Assembly (NCBI GenBank): GCA_009782665.1
Contig: WRIP01000016.1
Coordinates: 1 to 15,156 of the forward strand
Direction: 5' to 3'
DNA: 15,156 bases
From: Oscillospiraceae bacterium
GTDB lineage: Bacteria > Bacillota > Clostridia > Oscillospirales > Ruminococcaceae
Shown here: in pieces, positions 1-7,145 of the stretch
How the letters are laid out: each line of letters begins with the position of its first letter
Position numbering within the stretch: position 1 is the first letter of the stretch
Program-made: the position numbers and the translations under genes
Notes under the pieces: model-generated
Seen by the model: only the letters and a program-made list of their open reading frames with translations
What the model was told of the DNA's origin: nothing
Databases searched by the model: none

Positions 1-1
1 A

Positions 2-67
2 TCTCCAACTGCCTTTGCAGCAGCTTCACATTATCTGAGCTCTAAGAGTGGAGTTGCCGCAATATGA
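2..67 (+). CDS. Possible 3' tail of a truncated gene, function unknown
   Basis: Reading from base 2, a frame stays open for 21 codons to a TGA at 65-67. The peptide is Ala/Ser-rich (AFAAASHYLSSKSGVAA). The other two plus frames stop earlier, and all three minus frames are blocked in this stretch. An Ala-rich ending of this sort occurs at the end of sugar-kinase-type and similar enzymes, but this is far too short to assign. It may simply be a chance open frame at the window edge. Confidence 0.22.
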   Translation, partial: SPTAFAAASHYLSSKSGVAAI

Positions 68-263
68 GCTAGGTAGCAGAAATAACTCAAACACTCACCC
101 CACACATTAACACACTTTGTGTTTTATCTGATCCGACACTTCCAACCACATCGTGCAAAGATAACGATTCCGTTGAATAAAAGTAATTTCATAATCGCCT
201 GTTACTAAATCTATGCTACAAATTCGTAGTATTATGAAGTTTATAAACATCAACACTATAAAC
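68..263. other. Intergenic stretch, no gene seen
   Basis: No open frame with a ribosome binding site is visible. The only structure is a small perfect hairpin, AACACA-CTT-TGTGTT at 109-123, followed by TTAT. It could be a weak terminator for whatever ends at 67, but a six-pair A/T-rich stem with a short T run is poor evidence. Confidence 0.3.
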
Positions 264-293
264 TTGATTATTTAGCGTGATTTGTAGTATACT
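264..293 (+). promoter_or_regulatory. Predicted sigma-70-type promoter of the AAA ATPase gene
   Basis: TTGATT (264-269) and TATACT (288-293) are separated by 18 bp. Transcription would start near 300, giving a very short leader that begins with the ribosome binding site at 301. A GTG at 277 would lie upstream of this start point, which supports the ATG at 313 as the true start codon. Confidence 0.5.
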
Positions 294-300
294 ATCAGCG

Positions 301-308
301 AAAGGTGA
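301..308 (+). promoter_or_regulatory. Ribosome binding site that fixes the ATPase start at 313
   Basis: AAAGGTGA lies 4 bases before ATG 313. The longer in-frame alternative (GTG 277) has no Shine-Dalgarno sequence. Confidence 0.65.
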
Positions 309-312
309 TTTA

Positions 313-1635
313 ATGATAAAAAGTAATACAAAATTGCATAACCGTGATCTTTACTTGAACCGTCTAATCGCGTTTCAGGATACTGAACCCGTTAAGGTCA
401 TCACAGGAATCCGCCGCTGCGGTAAATCCAGTCTGATGAAATTGATGGCACGACATTTGCGTAATAACGGCATAACTGATGAGCAAGTCATAGAGATAAA
501 TTTTGAGTCGATGGAATTCCGGGGAATGAGCTCTGAAGCGTTATACCAATATGTAAAAGATCACCTACCTGTTAGTAAACGGGCGTATCTGTTTTTGGAC
601 GAGGTACAGCGGGTAGAGAGGTGGGAGGACGCAATCAACTCCTTTCGCATCGATTTTGACTGTGATATCTATGTAACCGGCTCAAACACCTACCTACTCT
701 CATCAGAGTACGCGACCTATCTTGCCGGAAGAATTGTAGAGATCAAAATACTCCCGCTTTCTTTTCGTGAGTTTATTGACTTCCACGGTTACACGGTCAG
801 GGAAACAAAAAATCCAGCAGGCGGGATACGCAAACGTATCTATGACGCTGGAGGTGATAGTTACGAGCCGGGCGAGTTATTAACCGCATACATGAAGTTT
901 GGCGGCATGCCAGGAATCGCTGACGTAGGTTTGGATACAGATAAGGTGTTTACGTTGTTGGATGGTGTATATTCTACCGTTGTGGTTCGTGATATTTTAG
1001 AGAGGGAGAAACGCAGGAGCCAGCGGCAGATCACGAACTCGGAGTTGTTGAGAAAGATCATAATGTTTTTGGCCGACAATATCGGCAACACCACATCAAT
1101 AACCTCTATCGGAAATACGCTGATGGACGAAAAACTGCTTGACAGCAACAGGCGAAAGGGTATCCCCGCCGTGCAGACCATTCAGGCATATGTAGGTGCG
1201 CTGGTGGAGTCGTTCGTATTCTATGAGATCAAGCGCTTCGACATCAAAAGTAAGGAATATCTACGCACACTTGGTAAGTATTACATTGTAGATATCGGTC
1301 TACGCAACTATCTACTCGGCCTTAGGGATATGGATATCGGACATATCATAGAGAATATCGTGTATTTTGAATTGCTCAGACGCGGTTACGATGTGGCAAT
1401 TGGCAAGATTGGAGATAAAGAGGTAGACTTTATCGCCACAAACACAAACGAGAAGATGTATATTCAGGTGACGGAATCTATGAATAATTCTGCCACGAGA
1501 GAGCGTGAGATTTCGCCACTCCTAAAAATCAGTGACAATTATGAGAAACTTGTCATCGCCGGTAACTGCGATAATCCCGTTACACAGGATGGGATCAAGA
1601 TAATCAAACTGACCGATTTCCTGTTAGGCGGATAA
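313..1635 (+). CDS. AAA-superfamily ATPase with C-terminal DUF4143 domain
   Basis: A 440-residue protein of the widespread archaeal/bacterial ATP-binding family (AAA_14 followed by DUF4143). Visible motifs are Walker A GIRRCGKSS (32-40), Walker B LFLDE (93-97) and a sensor-like TGSN (122-125). The C-terminal part contains ENIVYFELLRRGYDV and then GDKEVDFI (367-374) and YIQV (383-386). That E...EVDF...xQV pattern resembles a PD-(D/E)xK nuclease fold and is typical of DUF4143. Length is normal for the family. Substrate and cellular role are unknown for most members; suggested roles include mobile-element or defence-linked ATPases, but nothing here proves this. The gene stands alone between its own promoter and a terminator, next to an insertion sequence. 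Family assignment is firm; function is open. Confidence 0.9.
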   Translation: MIKSNTKLHNRDLYLNRLIAFQDTEPVKVITGIRRCGKSSLMKLMARHLRNNGITDEQVIEINFESMEFRGMSSEALYQYVKDHLPVSKRAYLFLDEVQRVERWEDAINSFRIDFDCDIYVTGSNTYLLSSEYATYLAGRIVEIKILPLSFREFIDFHGYTVRETKNPAGGIRKRIYDAGGDSYEPGELLTAYMKFGGMPGIADVGLDTDKVFTLLDGVYSTVVVRDILEREKRRSQRQITNSELLRKIIMFLADNIGNTTSITSIGNTLMDEKLLDSNRRKGIPAVQTIQAYVGALVESFVFYEIKRFDIKSKEYLRTLGKYYIVDIGLRNYLLGLRDMDIGHIIENIVYFELLRRGYDVAIGKIGDKEVDFIATNTNEKMYIQVTESMNNSATREREISPLLKISDNYEKLVIAGNCDNPVTQDGIKIIKLTDFLLGG

Positions 1636-1685
1636 ATGAATCTGTAAAAAAGCGAATACATCATAGAATGGTAAACAGCATGCAC

Positions 1686-1717
1686 AAGCTGGGGTGCATA
1701 AAGAACCCCGGCTTTTT
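1686..1717 (+). terminator. Rho-independent terminator after the AAA ATPase gene
   Basis: The stem pairs AAGCTGGGG (1686-1694) with CCCCGGCTT (1706-1714), nine pairs with one T-G wobble, around an 11-nt loop. It is followed by a T run (1713-1717). It lies 50 bases after the ATPase stop codon. Confidence 0.75.
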
Positions 1718-1830
1718 CATGCCTAACAATAAAAACTCCTTTCATACGCTTGGCGTGATCTGTATCATTAACTCTGGTGATATTTATCTCAACACTAGCC
1801 GCTAGTAAAGAAGTAAGCTAATCGTCTATA
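1718..1830. other. Intergenic stretch with one compact palindrome
   Basis: No gene is seen. ACTAGC-C-GCTAGT (1794-1806) is a perfect 13-bp palindrome about 25 bp outside the left end of the insertion sequence. It could be an operator or a chance event. CTAG-containing sites are also common targets for some IS5-group elements. Confidence 0.35.
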
Positions 1831-1846
1831 TAGGGATTACTGAAAG
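1831..1846 (+). repeat. Left terminal inverted repeat of the insertion sequence
   Basis: TAGGGATTACTGAAAG matches the reverse complement of 3447-3462 at 12 of 16 positions. The mismatches are scattered, as is usual for IS ends. Confidence 0.6.
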
Positions 1847-2047
1847 AATTAGAAACCTCGGTATATCTGGCATTCTCAGCGATAATATGGAATAATATCT
1901 GCAGATGATATATTTACATATATCAAATAGCAATGCAGATAGGAACACCAAATGTACAGAAATACATCGTTTGATCAGTATAAAATAGAGTTACCATATA
2001 ACGTATAACTGAACCCGGAAAGTAAGTGGGTAAAACTAGCTGATCTG

Positions 2048-3427
2048 ATGCCATGGAGACTAATAGAAGAAGAATACGCTAAGAATTTCAAAGGATCAGA
2101 AGGTCAAATAGCGAAATCATCACGACTGGCCTTTGGAGCACTGTATATCCAAATAACAGAGAGCCTCACAGACGAGAAGACAAGAGAGCATATTATGGAG
2201 AATCCTCATATGCAGTATTTCTGTGGGATGATGAGTTATACTCCTGAGCCTCCGTTTGATGCTTCACTGATGGTACATTTCCGTAAACGAATACCGGCAG
2301 AGATGATCATGAGGATAACAGAAGAAGTATTTGCACAAGAAGCGTTTGGATTGATGGATATACCTGCATCAGAAGTGGAAGAAGAAAACGACGATAATGA
2401 TGAGATCGTAGAAGAAGAAAACAATAGAGGAACACTGATACTTGATGCGACATGTTGTCCACAGGATATAAAGTACCCTACAGATATAGGATTACTGAAT
2501 CAGTCGCGAGAATTGACTGAAGAGATAATAGATATCCTGTATAAATCAATCATAGAAAAGTACGAATACAAACCCAGGACATACAGGCAAGTGGCAAGAA
2601 AGGATTATCTGGAGTATACAAAAACCCGCAAGCCAACCGCTAAGTTCACAAGGAAGCATATAAGGAAACAACTACAGTATGTAGCAAGAAATCTCGGTAT
2701 AATCGATAATCTCATATCAAAAGGAGCCTCAATATCCATACTGAACCGACAATTACAAGAGAAACTTGAAGTGATAAGGACGGTATATAAGCAACAGAAA
2801 GAGATGTATGACAATAAGACGCATAGATGTGAAGACCGAATAGTAAGTATATCCCAGCCACATGTAAGACCAATAGTCAGAGGAAAGGAACATACACCTA
2901 CAGAATTTGGATCAAAGGTAGCGATAGGATTGGTAGGAGGGTACGCATTCATAACGAACATGTCATGGGACAATATACCTGAAGCATCACTACTTCCAGT
3001 AGCAGCAGAGCAATACAAAAAGATGTTTGGTTTTTATCCGAAAGCAATTATAGGAGACAAAGTATATCCCAACCGAGTAAACAGAGACTGGTGTAAGGAA
3101 AGAAATATCCGACTATCAGGACCGGCATTAGGAAGAAAGACACAAGAGATCAAGCAAGAAGAACGAAAACAGATTTATGAAGATGGTAAAGAACGAAATG
3201 CAGTTGAAGGCGCATTTGGAACAACAAAACGAAAACTTGGATTAGATCGAGTAATGGCAAAATTACCGGATACCTCATTAACGATAGTAGCGATGAGTTT
3301 CTTCGTTGCAAATATGGAGCGCAAACTGCGTCTTCTTTTTGCGCCTATTTTACAAAGCTACTTAAAATACGATTATGACCTTTATTCACTCGTTTTATTT
3401 AGTGAGTCTTTACACTTTTTTTTGTGA
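2048..3427 (+). CDS. IS5-family DDE transposase, N-terminus cut off by an in-frame stop
   Basis: The segment 2048-3427 codes for 459 residues. The N-terminal part (PPFDASLMVHFRKRI, about 69-82) is the InsH/DUF772-type DNA-binding region. The DDE catalytic triad is complete: D133 in LILDATC, D337 in IIGDKVY, E387 in NAVEGAFG. An insert of about 200 residues between the two Asp residues is normal for this subgroup. ATG 2048 has no ribosome binding site. In the same frame, ATG 1952 has an AGGA 8 bases upstream and codes for 18 plausible N-terminal residues, then TAA (2006-2008), then 13 further residues that fit the family (LNPESKWVKLADL). The original gene was therefore most likely 1952-3427, broken by one nonsense change. 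Residual translation from 2048 is possible but doubtful. Confidence 0.82.
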   Translation: MPWRLIEEEYAKNFKGSEGQIAKSSRLAFGALYIQITESLTDEKTREHIMENPHMQYFCGMMSYTPEPPFDASLMVHFRKRIPAEMIMRITEEVFAQEAFGLMDIPASEVEEENDDNDEIVEEENNRGTLILDATCCPQDIKYPTDIGLLNQSRELTEEIIDILYKSIIEKYEYKPRTYRQVARKDYLEYTKTRKPTAKFTRKHIRKQLQYVARNLGIIDNLISKGASISILNRQLQEKLEVIRTVYKQQKEMYDNKTHRCEDRIVSISQPHVRPIVRGKEHTPTEFGSKVAIGLVGGYAFITNMSWDNIPEASLLPVAAEQYKKMFGFYPKAIIGDKVYPNRVNRDWCKERNIRLSGPALGRKTQEIKQEERKQIYEDGKERNAVEGAFGTTKRKLGLDRVMAKLPDTSLTIVAMSFFVANMERKLRLLFAPILQSYLKYDYDLYSLVLFSESLHFFL

Positions 3428-3446
3428 TTTTTGGGATTTTATGAGC

Positions 3447-3462
3447 CATTTAGGAAGCCCTA
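3447..3462 (-). repeat. Right terminal inverted repeat of the insertion sequence
   Basis: Reads TAGGGCTTCCTAAATG on the minus strand and pairs with 1831-1846 at 12 of 16 positions. It begins 19 bp after the transposase stop codon. Confidence 0.6.
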
Positions 3463-3498
3463 ATTATATGCGACAACTATCCTAATACATAGGGCTTC
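3454..3498. repeat. 9-bp inverted repeat spanning the right IS end
   Basis: GAAGCCCTA (3454-3462) inside the element is repeated in inverted orientation as TAGGGCTTC (3490-3498) outside it, with 27 bp between. The outer copy continues as TAGGGCTTCGTGTAAAAAAT, which resembles the left IS end at about 14 of 20 positions. It may be the remnant end of a second copy. Confidence 0.55.
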
Positions 3499-3816
3499 GT
3501 GTAAAAAATGCTACTTTAACGATTTCCTGCTAATGAAACCATCGATATTTCATCATACTCTATCTCATGCGAACAGCAACGTATAAAGATCTGTCTTGTA
3601 CAAAATATTCGGTCGATTCTAACAAAAAAAAGAGCAAATAGCTCTCTTTTGGGATTTATCCATACAGTGTACCCCTTGTAAAAAACAGGTTTTAGAAAAT
3701 CCTAAGTTCGTATAAACCTCTGAACTCATTTATACCTTTCAAAATGAACTATTGACATTATAGTGCAACACCAATATTAGGTCTTATCTTCGCAACAGCT
3801 TGCCAGTAATGATTTT
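3499..3816. other. Intergenic stretch between the IS and nrdG; holds the nrd terminator
   Basis: No supported gene is seen. It holds the minus-strand terminator at 3623-3650. On the plus strand there is also a promoter-like pair, TTGACA (3752-3757) and TATTAG (3775-3780), 17 bp apart. That pair would fire into the 3' end of nrdG in antisense; no plus-strand gene follows it. Confidence 0.4.
3623..3650 (-). terminator. Rho-independent terminator of the nrdR-nrdD-nrdG operon
   Basis: On the minus strand the stem is AGAGC-TATTT-GCTCT, extended by A/T pairs after one mismatch, followed by an uninterrupted run of eight T. It lies about 170 bases after the nrdG stop codon. No other minus-strand gene intervenes, so it should end the whole operon. 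On the plus strand the stem is also followed by TTTT, so it may work in both directions. Confidence 0.75.
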
Positions 3817-4320
3817 CTAACGCACAGAGTATATAGATACAACACCGGTCATGTTAGTAGTTTTCATGTCAATTACTCGTTGGTTTGACGAACCACAGAA
3901 TCTGAGACTAATATCCTTAAGGTTTTCGACAAAGGGACCGTCAACTAGAATATCGGTTTCCTCCAATAACCCCAAAACATCTGAATCGGTTTTCGACATC
4001 TCCATTAGATCCTCATAGAGATACCCGGTATATGTAACCACCGATAACCCGAGTGAATGAATACGATTAGCTAGAATAGTCATCTCACCGGCTTGGCTGA
4101 ATGGCTCTCCACCTGACAGGGTAACCCCTTTCACCGAGTCAGGTGCTTTTCGTACTTCCTTAATAATTGCTCTAACCGACATCTCGTACCCGTCATTAGG
4201 ATCCCAAGTGGATTGGTTGTGACACCCCTTGCAATGATGAGGACAGCCCTGGGCGAAGACAACAAACCTCACTCCTGGGCCATCTACGATACTTTCATGT
4301 AATATCCCTGCTATCTGCAC
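3817..4320 (-). CDS. nrdG: Anaerobic ribonucleoside-triphosphate reductase activating protein
   Basis: This radical-SAM activase makes the glycyl radical on NrdD, using S-adenosylmethionine and a [4Fe-4S] cluster in the anaerobic cytoplasm. The cluster motif is C26-PHH-C30-KG-C33, the CxxxCxxC of radical-SAM proteins, preceded by the DGPGVR segment typical of activases. The SAM-binding GGE motif appears in LSGGEPFS (about 68-75). At 167 residues it has the normal NrdG length. The start is supported by AGGAGGT (complement of 4331-4337) 10 bases before ATG. It is the last gene of the nrdR-nrdD-nrdG operon, 47 bases after nrdD, and is followed by a terminator. Assignment is firm, both by motif and by position. 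Confidence 0.96.
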   Translation of the reverse strand: MQIAGILHESIVDGPGVRFVVFAQGCPHHCKGCHNQSTWDPNDGYEMSVRAIIKEVRKAPDSVKGVTLSGGEPFSQAGEMTILANRIHSLGLSVVTYTGYLYEDLMEMSKTDSDVLGLLEETDILVDGPFVENLKDISLRFCGSSNQRVIDMKTTNMTGVVSIYSVR

Positions 4321-4367
4321 AACGAACGATACCTCCTGATAATTCCCATCAATGTCGTGTGCATATC

Positions 4368-6506
4368 TTAGTTCTTTTCAGGTGACTTAACCGGAATCTT
4401 CATATGGGTCTTACGTGCTTTCGCTTCTGCTAGTTTACTATCATTGAAGTTATCTAGTGTCGAGAGATATCCGGTAATCCGCCTCACCCGACTGATATGA
4501 TCATCCCCGCATTTAGGGCAGGTATCATCTTCAATAACTCCGTTCAATCCGCATCCTTTGCAGATATCCACCGGGAAGTTCACCGCAGCATATCCCATGT
4601 CGTTGTCATACATCGCACGTACAATAGCTTCAAACGCTTCCAGGTTGCCTTTAGGTGCTGAAGGCAGTTCGATATATGAAATATGACCGGCATTACAGTA
4701 CTTGTGGTAGGGACCCTCAAGTGCTATCTTTTTGAATGCATCAATCTCATACTCTACCGGGACATGGAATGAGTTGGTGTACCAATCCTTATCGGTAACT
4801 CCAGGTATAAGGCCATACTTATCTTTGTCGAGTTTAGTGAATTTCCCGGATAGTTGTTCAGCCGGTGTAGCTAGCAGGGTAAAGTTCAGATTGTGATCGT
4901 TAGTTGCCATATCACAACGTACCCTCAGATGACTGATGATGGAAAGACCTAGTGCCTGTGCACTATCTGATTCTCCGTGATGGGTACCGACCAAGGTCTT
5001 CAGACACTCTGCCAGTCCAATAAACCCAATACTGAGCGAACCGTGACGGATAGCTTTCTCCACCGAGTCGTTTGGTTTAAGATCTTCGCAATCGACATAG
5101 AGGTGTTGTCCCATTAAGAACGGAAAATCTTTCATCTTGAGGTTTTTTTGTACTTCATACCGATTTAAGAGCTGTTTGATAACTAAATCGACCGCTTCAT
5201 CTAGGTATTTCCAGAATACACTCAGGTTTTTCTCAGCTCGGATAGCCAAACGAGGCAGATTTATTGTTGAGAAAGAAAGGTTGCCTCTTCCGTTGGTGAC
5301 ACTCATTCCGTTTACATCGCTTATGACACGGGTTCTGCAACCCATGTAAGCGACCTCTTCATCGCGAAATGGTGCATTGAAGGTGGAGTCTTGGAATGAA
5401 AAGTTGGGAAACAATCTTGAACACGCTACACGCATACTCAGTTGAAATAGGTCATAGTTAGGATCTTCAGGTTCATAGTTTACTTCATCCTTCACCTTGA
5501 AACAGACATTGGGGAAGAGTGGGGTTTCACCACGTCCCAGACCTTTCTCATAAGCTAGTAGGAATTTTTCGGTTATCATCCTACCGCTCCAGGAGATATC
5601 GGTACCGAAGTTTATGCTCGAGAAGGGCACCTGTGCACCGGCACGACTGTGCATGGTATTCAGGTTATATATGAACCCTTCCATCGCTTGATAGGTTTCA
5701 TCTTCAGTTCGCTTTTTCGCAACCTCAATAATCTTTTCTTCCGGCACCGTTACTCCGGCTGCTTCGAAGTCTTCCTTAAGTATGTCTATCTGTCGCAGCA
5801 GCTCTAACTCTACATAATGCCCCATATCACGATCGAAGTAGCCGAAGGATTGACCACCGTGCATGTCGTTTTGGTTACTCTGAAGTATGATAGCTGCCAG
5901 TGCGGCTGCTGTTTTTATCCCTTTTGGAGGACGGATATATCCATGTCCGTTGTTGAATCCTTCTCGGAGTAGCTTATCGAGTGGGATCTGTAGACAGGTG
6001 AAGGTCTTGCCATACCAGGAGAGATCGTGAATGTACATATCACCGTCAATATGTGCTTCGGATTCTTCAGCGGCAAGTACACGTTTGAGGTAGTAGTTTT
6101 TCGAAGCTGCTTCGGAAATCTGCAGTACCTTGGCGGAAGGGGAGTTGCCGACATTGGCATTATCACGATTGGTTTCTTTCAGGATCTCAGCCACTGCATT
6201 CATAAGCTCGGTGCGACCTTCCCGTACCATAGAACGTCTTTCTCGATAGAGAATGTATGCTTTGGCAGTTCGTGCATGTCCACGTTCAATCAATGCTTTT
6301 TCCACAGCATCCTGTATATCTTCCACCGACAGGATATAGTCTGCAGGAGTATCGTGTAAGGATCTTATGACCTCGAGGGTGACCTCCATAGCTGTCTGAC
6401 GATCTTCACCACCGATAGATTGTGCAGCTTTAAATATGGCATCGGTAATCTTAGTCTCGTTAAAAGGAACTATCCTGTCATCTCTTTTTCGTATCTGTGT
6501 AAGCAT
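4368..6506 (-). CDS. nrdD: Class III anaerobic ribonucleoside-triphosphate reductase
   Basis: Reduces ribonucleoside triphosphates to deoxyribonucleoside triphosphates for DNA synthesis without oxygen. The 712-residue protein starts with an ATP-cone regulatory domain (about 3-95), followed by the ten-stranded barrel. C171 (in FTCLQIPL) and C362 (in RVACSRLFPN) are the likely active-site cysteines. NDMHGGQSFGYFD (213-225) is a family signature. Four zinc ligands, C649, C652, C663 and C666, precede the glycyl-radical loop RRITGYLS, with G679 as the radical residue. Length and all key residues are normal. ATG 6506 is preceded by a GGGGGAT-type ribosome binding site. It lies 63 bases after nrdR and 47 before nrdG. 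It should be co-transcribed from the promoter ahead of nrdR and is therefore probably controlled by the NrdR boxes there. Confidence 0.97.
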   Translation of the reverse strand: MLTQIRKRDDRIVPFNETKITDAIFKAAQSIGGEDRQTAMEVTLEVIRSLHDTPADYILSVEDIQDAVEKALIERGHARTAKAYILYRERRSMVREGRTELMNAVAEILKETNRDNANVGNSPSAKVLQISEAASKNYYLKRVLAAEESEAHIDGDMYIHDLSWYGKTFTCLQIPLDKLLREGFNNGHGYIRPPKGIKTAAALAAIILQSNQNDMHGGQSFGYFDRDMGHYVELELLRQIDILKEDFEAAGVTVPEEKIIEVAKKRTEDETYQAMEGFIYNLNTMHSRAGAQVPFSSINFGTDISWSGRMITEKFLLAYEKGLGRGETPLFPNVCFKVKDEVNYEPEDPNYDLFQLSMRVACSRLFPNFSFQDSTFNAPFRDEEVAYMGCRTRVISDVNGMSVTNGRGNLSFSTINLPRLAIRAEKNLSVFWKYLDEAVDLVIKQLLNRYEVQKNLKMKDFPFLMGQHLYVDCEDLKPNDSVEKAIRHGSLSIGFIGLAECLKTLVGTHHGESDSAQALGLSIISHLRVRCDMATNDHNLNFTLLATPAEQLSGKFTKLDKDKYGLIPGVTDKDWYTNSFHVPVEYEIDAFKKIALEGPYHKYCNAGHISYIELPSAPKGNLEAFEAIVRAMYDNDMGYAAVNFPVDICKGCGLNGVIEDDTCPKCGDDHISRVRRITGYLSTLDNFNDSKLAEAKARKTHMKIPVKSPEKN

Positions 6507-6569
6507 TTAAGTCAATCCCCCGCCATCATATCTCATCTCTTTAGTTCTGTTATACCTACCTTTGTTCTT

Positions 6570-7043
6570 TTACCCTTTGGGTAGTTGCTCTCTGGTCAGC
6601 AGTTGCTGTATTTCGTTTAAAAAGGTACTGATATCCTTGAATTCTCTGTAGACACTGGCAAATCTGACATACGCCACCTGATCAATATCCTTCAAGCGTT
6701 CCATGACCTTTTCTCCGACCAACAGGGTAGAGAACTCTCTGGTACCTGAAGTTTGAGAAAACTCCCGCTCAATATCTTCTGCGGTCTGTTCCAACAGTTC
6801 AATCGAGACAGGTCTCTTTTCACATGCGCGTAACATACCTCCGAGTATCTTCCTCGAGTCGAAACGCTCACGCGTTCCGTCCTTCTTTATTACCCACATG
6901 TATACTTCTTCAATTCGTTCAAAGGTGGTAAAACGTTGCGAGCAGGAGATACATTCGCGTCTGCGACGTATAACACTACTATCCTCACTATCTCTTGTTT
7001 CGAGTACCTTTGAATCGTTATGTCCGCAAAACGGGCAGATCAT
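6570..7043 (-). CDS. nrdR: Transcriptional repressor NrdR
   Basis: NrdR binds ATP/dATP through an ATP-cone and represses ribonucleotide reductase genes when deoxynucleotides are plentiful. The N-terminal zinc ribbon has C3, C6, C31 and C34 (MICPFCG...RECISCSQRF). An Arg-rich stretch (RRRR, 26-29) is typical of the DNA-binding part. The ATP-cone follows from about residue 49 to 139. At 157 residues the protein has the usual length. AGGAGA (complement of 7051-7056) lies 7 bases before the ATG. It heads the operon with nrdD and nrdG. Two NrdR-box-like sites lie just upstream, so autoregulation is expected. Confidence 0.97.
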   Translation of the reverse strand: MICPFCGHNDSKVLETRDSEDSSVIRRRRECISCSQRFTTFERIEEVYMWVIKKDGTRERFDSRKILGGMLRACEKRPVSIELLEQTAEDIEREFSQTSGTREFSTLLVGEKVMERLKDIDQVAYVRFASVYREFKDISTFLNEIQQLLTREQLPKG

Positions 7044-7092
7044 TATCTTCTCTCCTATACCATCTGCGATATCAACCGTAGATGGCTCTTAA

Positions 7093-7108
7093 ACACTTAA
7101 TGTAGCGT
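7093..7108 (-). promoter_or_regulatory. Predicted NrdR box 2 (downstream box)
   Basis: On the minus strand ACGCTACATTAAGTGT matches the recalled consensus acaCwAtATaTwGtgt at about 12 of 16 positions. It begins exactly 31 bp from box 1 and lies just after the predicted transcription start of the nrd operon. Three helical turns between boxes is the established NrdR arrangement. Confidence 0.6.
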
Positions 7109-7126
7109 TTGTGATAATATTAACAA
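7109..7126 (+). promoter_or_regulatory. Rex-like redox operator over the nrd promoter -10
   Basis: TTGTGATAATATTAACAA matches the Rex operator pattern TTGTGAAAWWWTTCACAA at 16 of 18 positions, with half-sites TTGTGA and TAACAA. It sits between the two NrdR boxes and covers the predicted -10. Rex is an NADH/NAD+-sensing repressor common in anaerobic Gram-positive bacteria. No rex gene is in the window, so this is a site prediction only; A/T-rich promoter sequence can mimic it. Confidence 0.45.
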
Positions 7127-7145
7127 CTAGATATAGCATTGTCAA
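7117..7145 (-). promoter_or_regulatory. Predicted promoter of nrdR-nrdD-nrdG
   Basis: On the minus strand a perfect -35, TTGACA (complement of 7140-7145), is separated by 17 bp from TAATAT (complement of 7117-7122). Transcription would start near 7110, giving a leader of about 67 bases before nrdR. The 17-bp spacer is almost exactly filled by NrdR box 1, so repressor binding there would block RNA polymerase. Confidence 0.72.
7124..7139 (-). promoter_or_regulatory. Predicted NrdR box 1 (between -35 and -10)
   Basis: On the minus strand ATGCTATATCTAGTTG matches the recalled NrdR-box consensus at about 11 of 16 positions. It occupies 16 of the 17 spacer bases of the predicted promoter and pairs with box 2, 31 bp away. 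Each box alone would be weak; the paired spacing carries the call. Confidence 0.6.

Larger units (their letters stand above)
1831..3462 (+). mobile_element. IS5-like insertion sequence, about 1.63 kb
   Basis: A transposase gene is bracketed by imperfect terminal inverted repeats: TAGGGATTACTGAAAG (1831-1846) and, on the other strand, TAGGGCTTCCTAAATG (3462-3447), 12 of 16 positions identical. Further inward the match fades but remains above chance for about 9 more bases. The size fits a single-gene IS5-group element. A target duplication cannot be fixed: the terminal TA at both ends could itself be a 2-bp duplication, with the element then starting at GGG. The reading frame carries a nonsense codon, so the copy is probably not autonomous. 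Confidence 0.7.

Noticed and set aside
277..312. Longer N-terminus of the AAA ATPase from GTG 277
   Set aside because: No ribosome binding site, and it lies upstream of the predicted transcription start; ATG 313 has AAAGGTGA.
3618..3728. 36-codon minus-strand frame with AAAGG before its ATG, after nrdG
   Set aside because: It runs through the terminator stem and T run and has no recognisable protein features.
3752..3780. Plus-strand promoter TTGACA-17-TATTAG pointing into the 3' end of nrdG (antisense)
   Set aside because: No plus-strand product follows, and one good -35 in A/T-rich DNA is expected by chance; kept only as a note.
6027..6359. Plus-strand open frame of 110 codons opposite nrdD
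   Set aside because: Lies fully inside the well-supported nrdD gene, lacks a good ribosome binding site and family likeness: a shadow frame.
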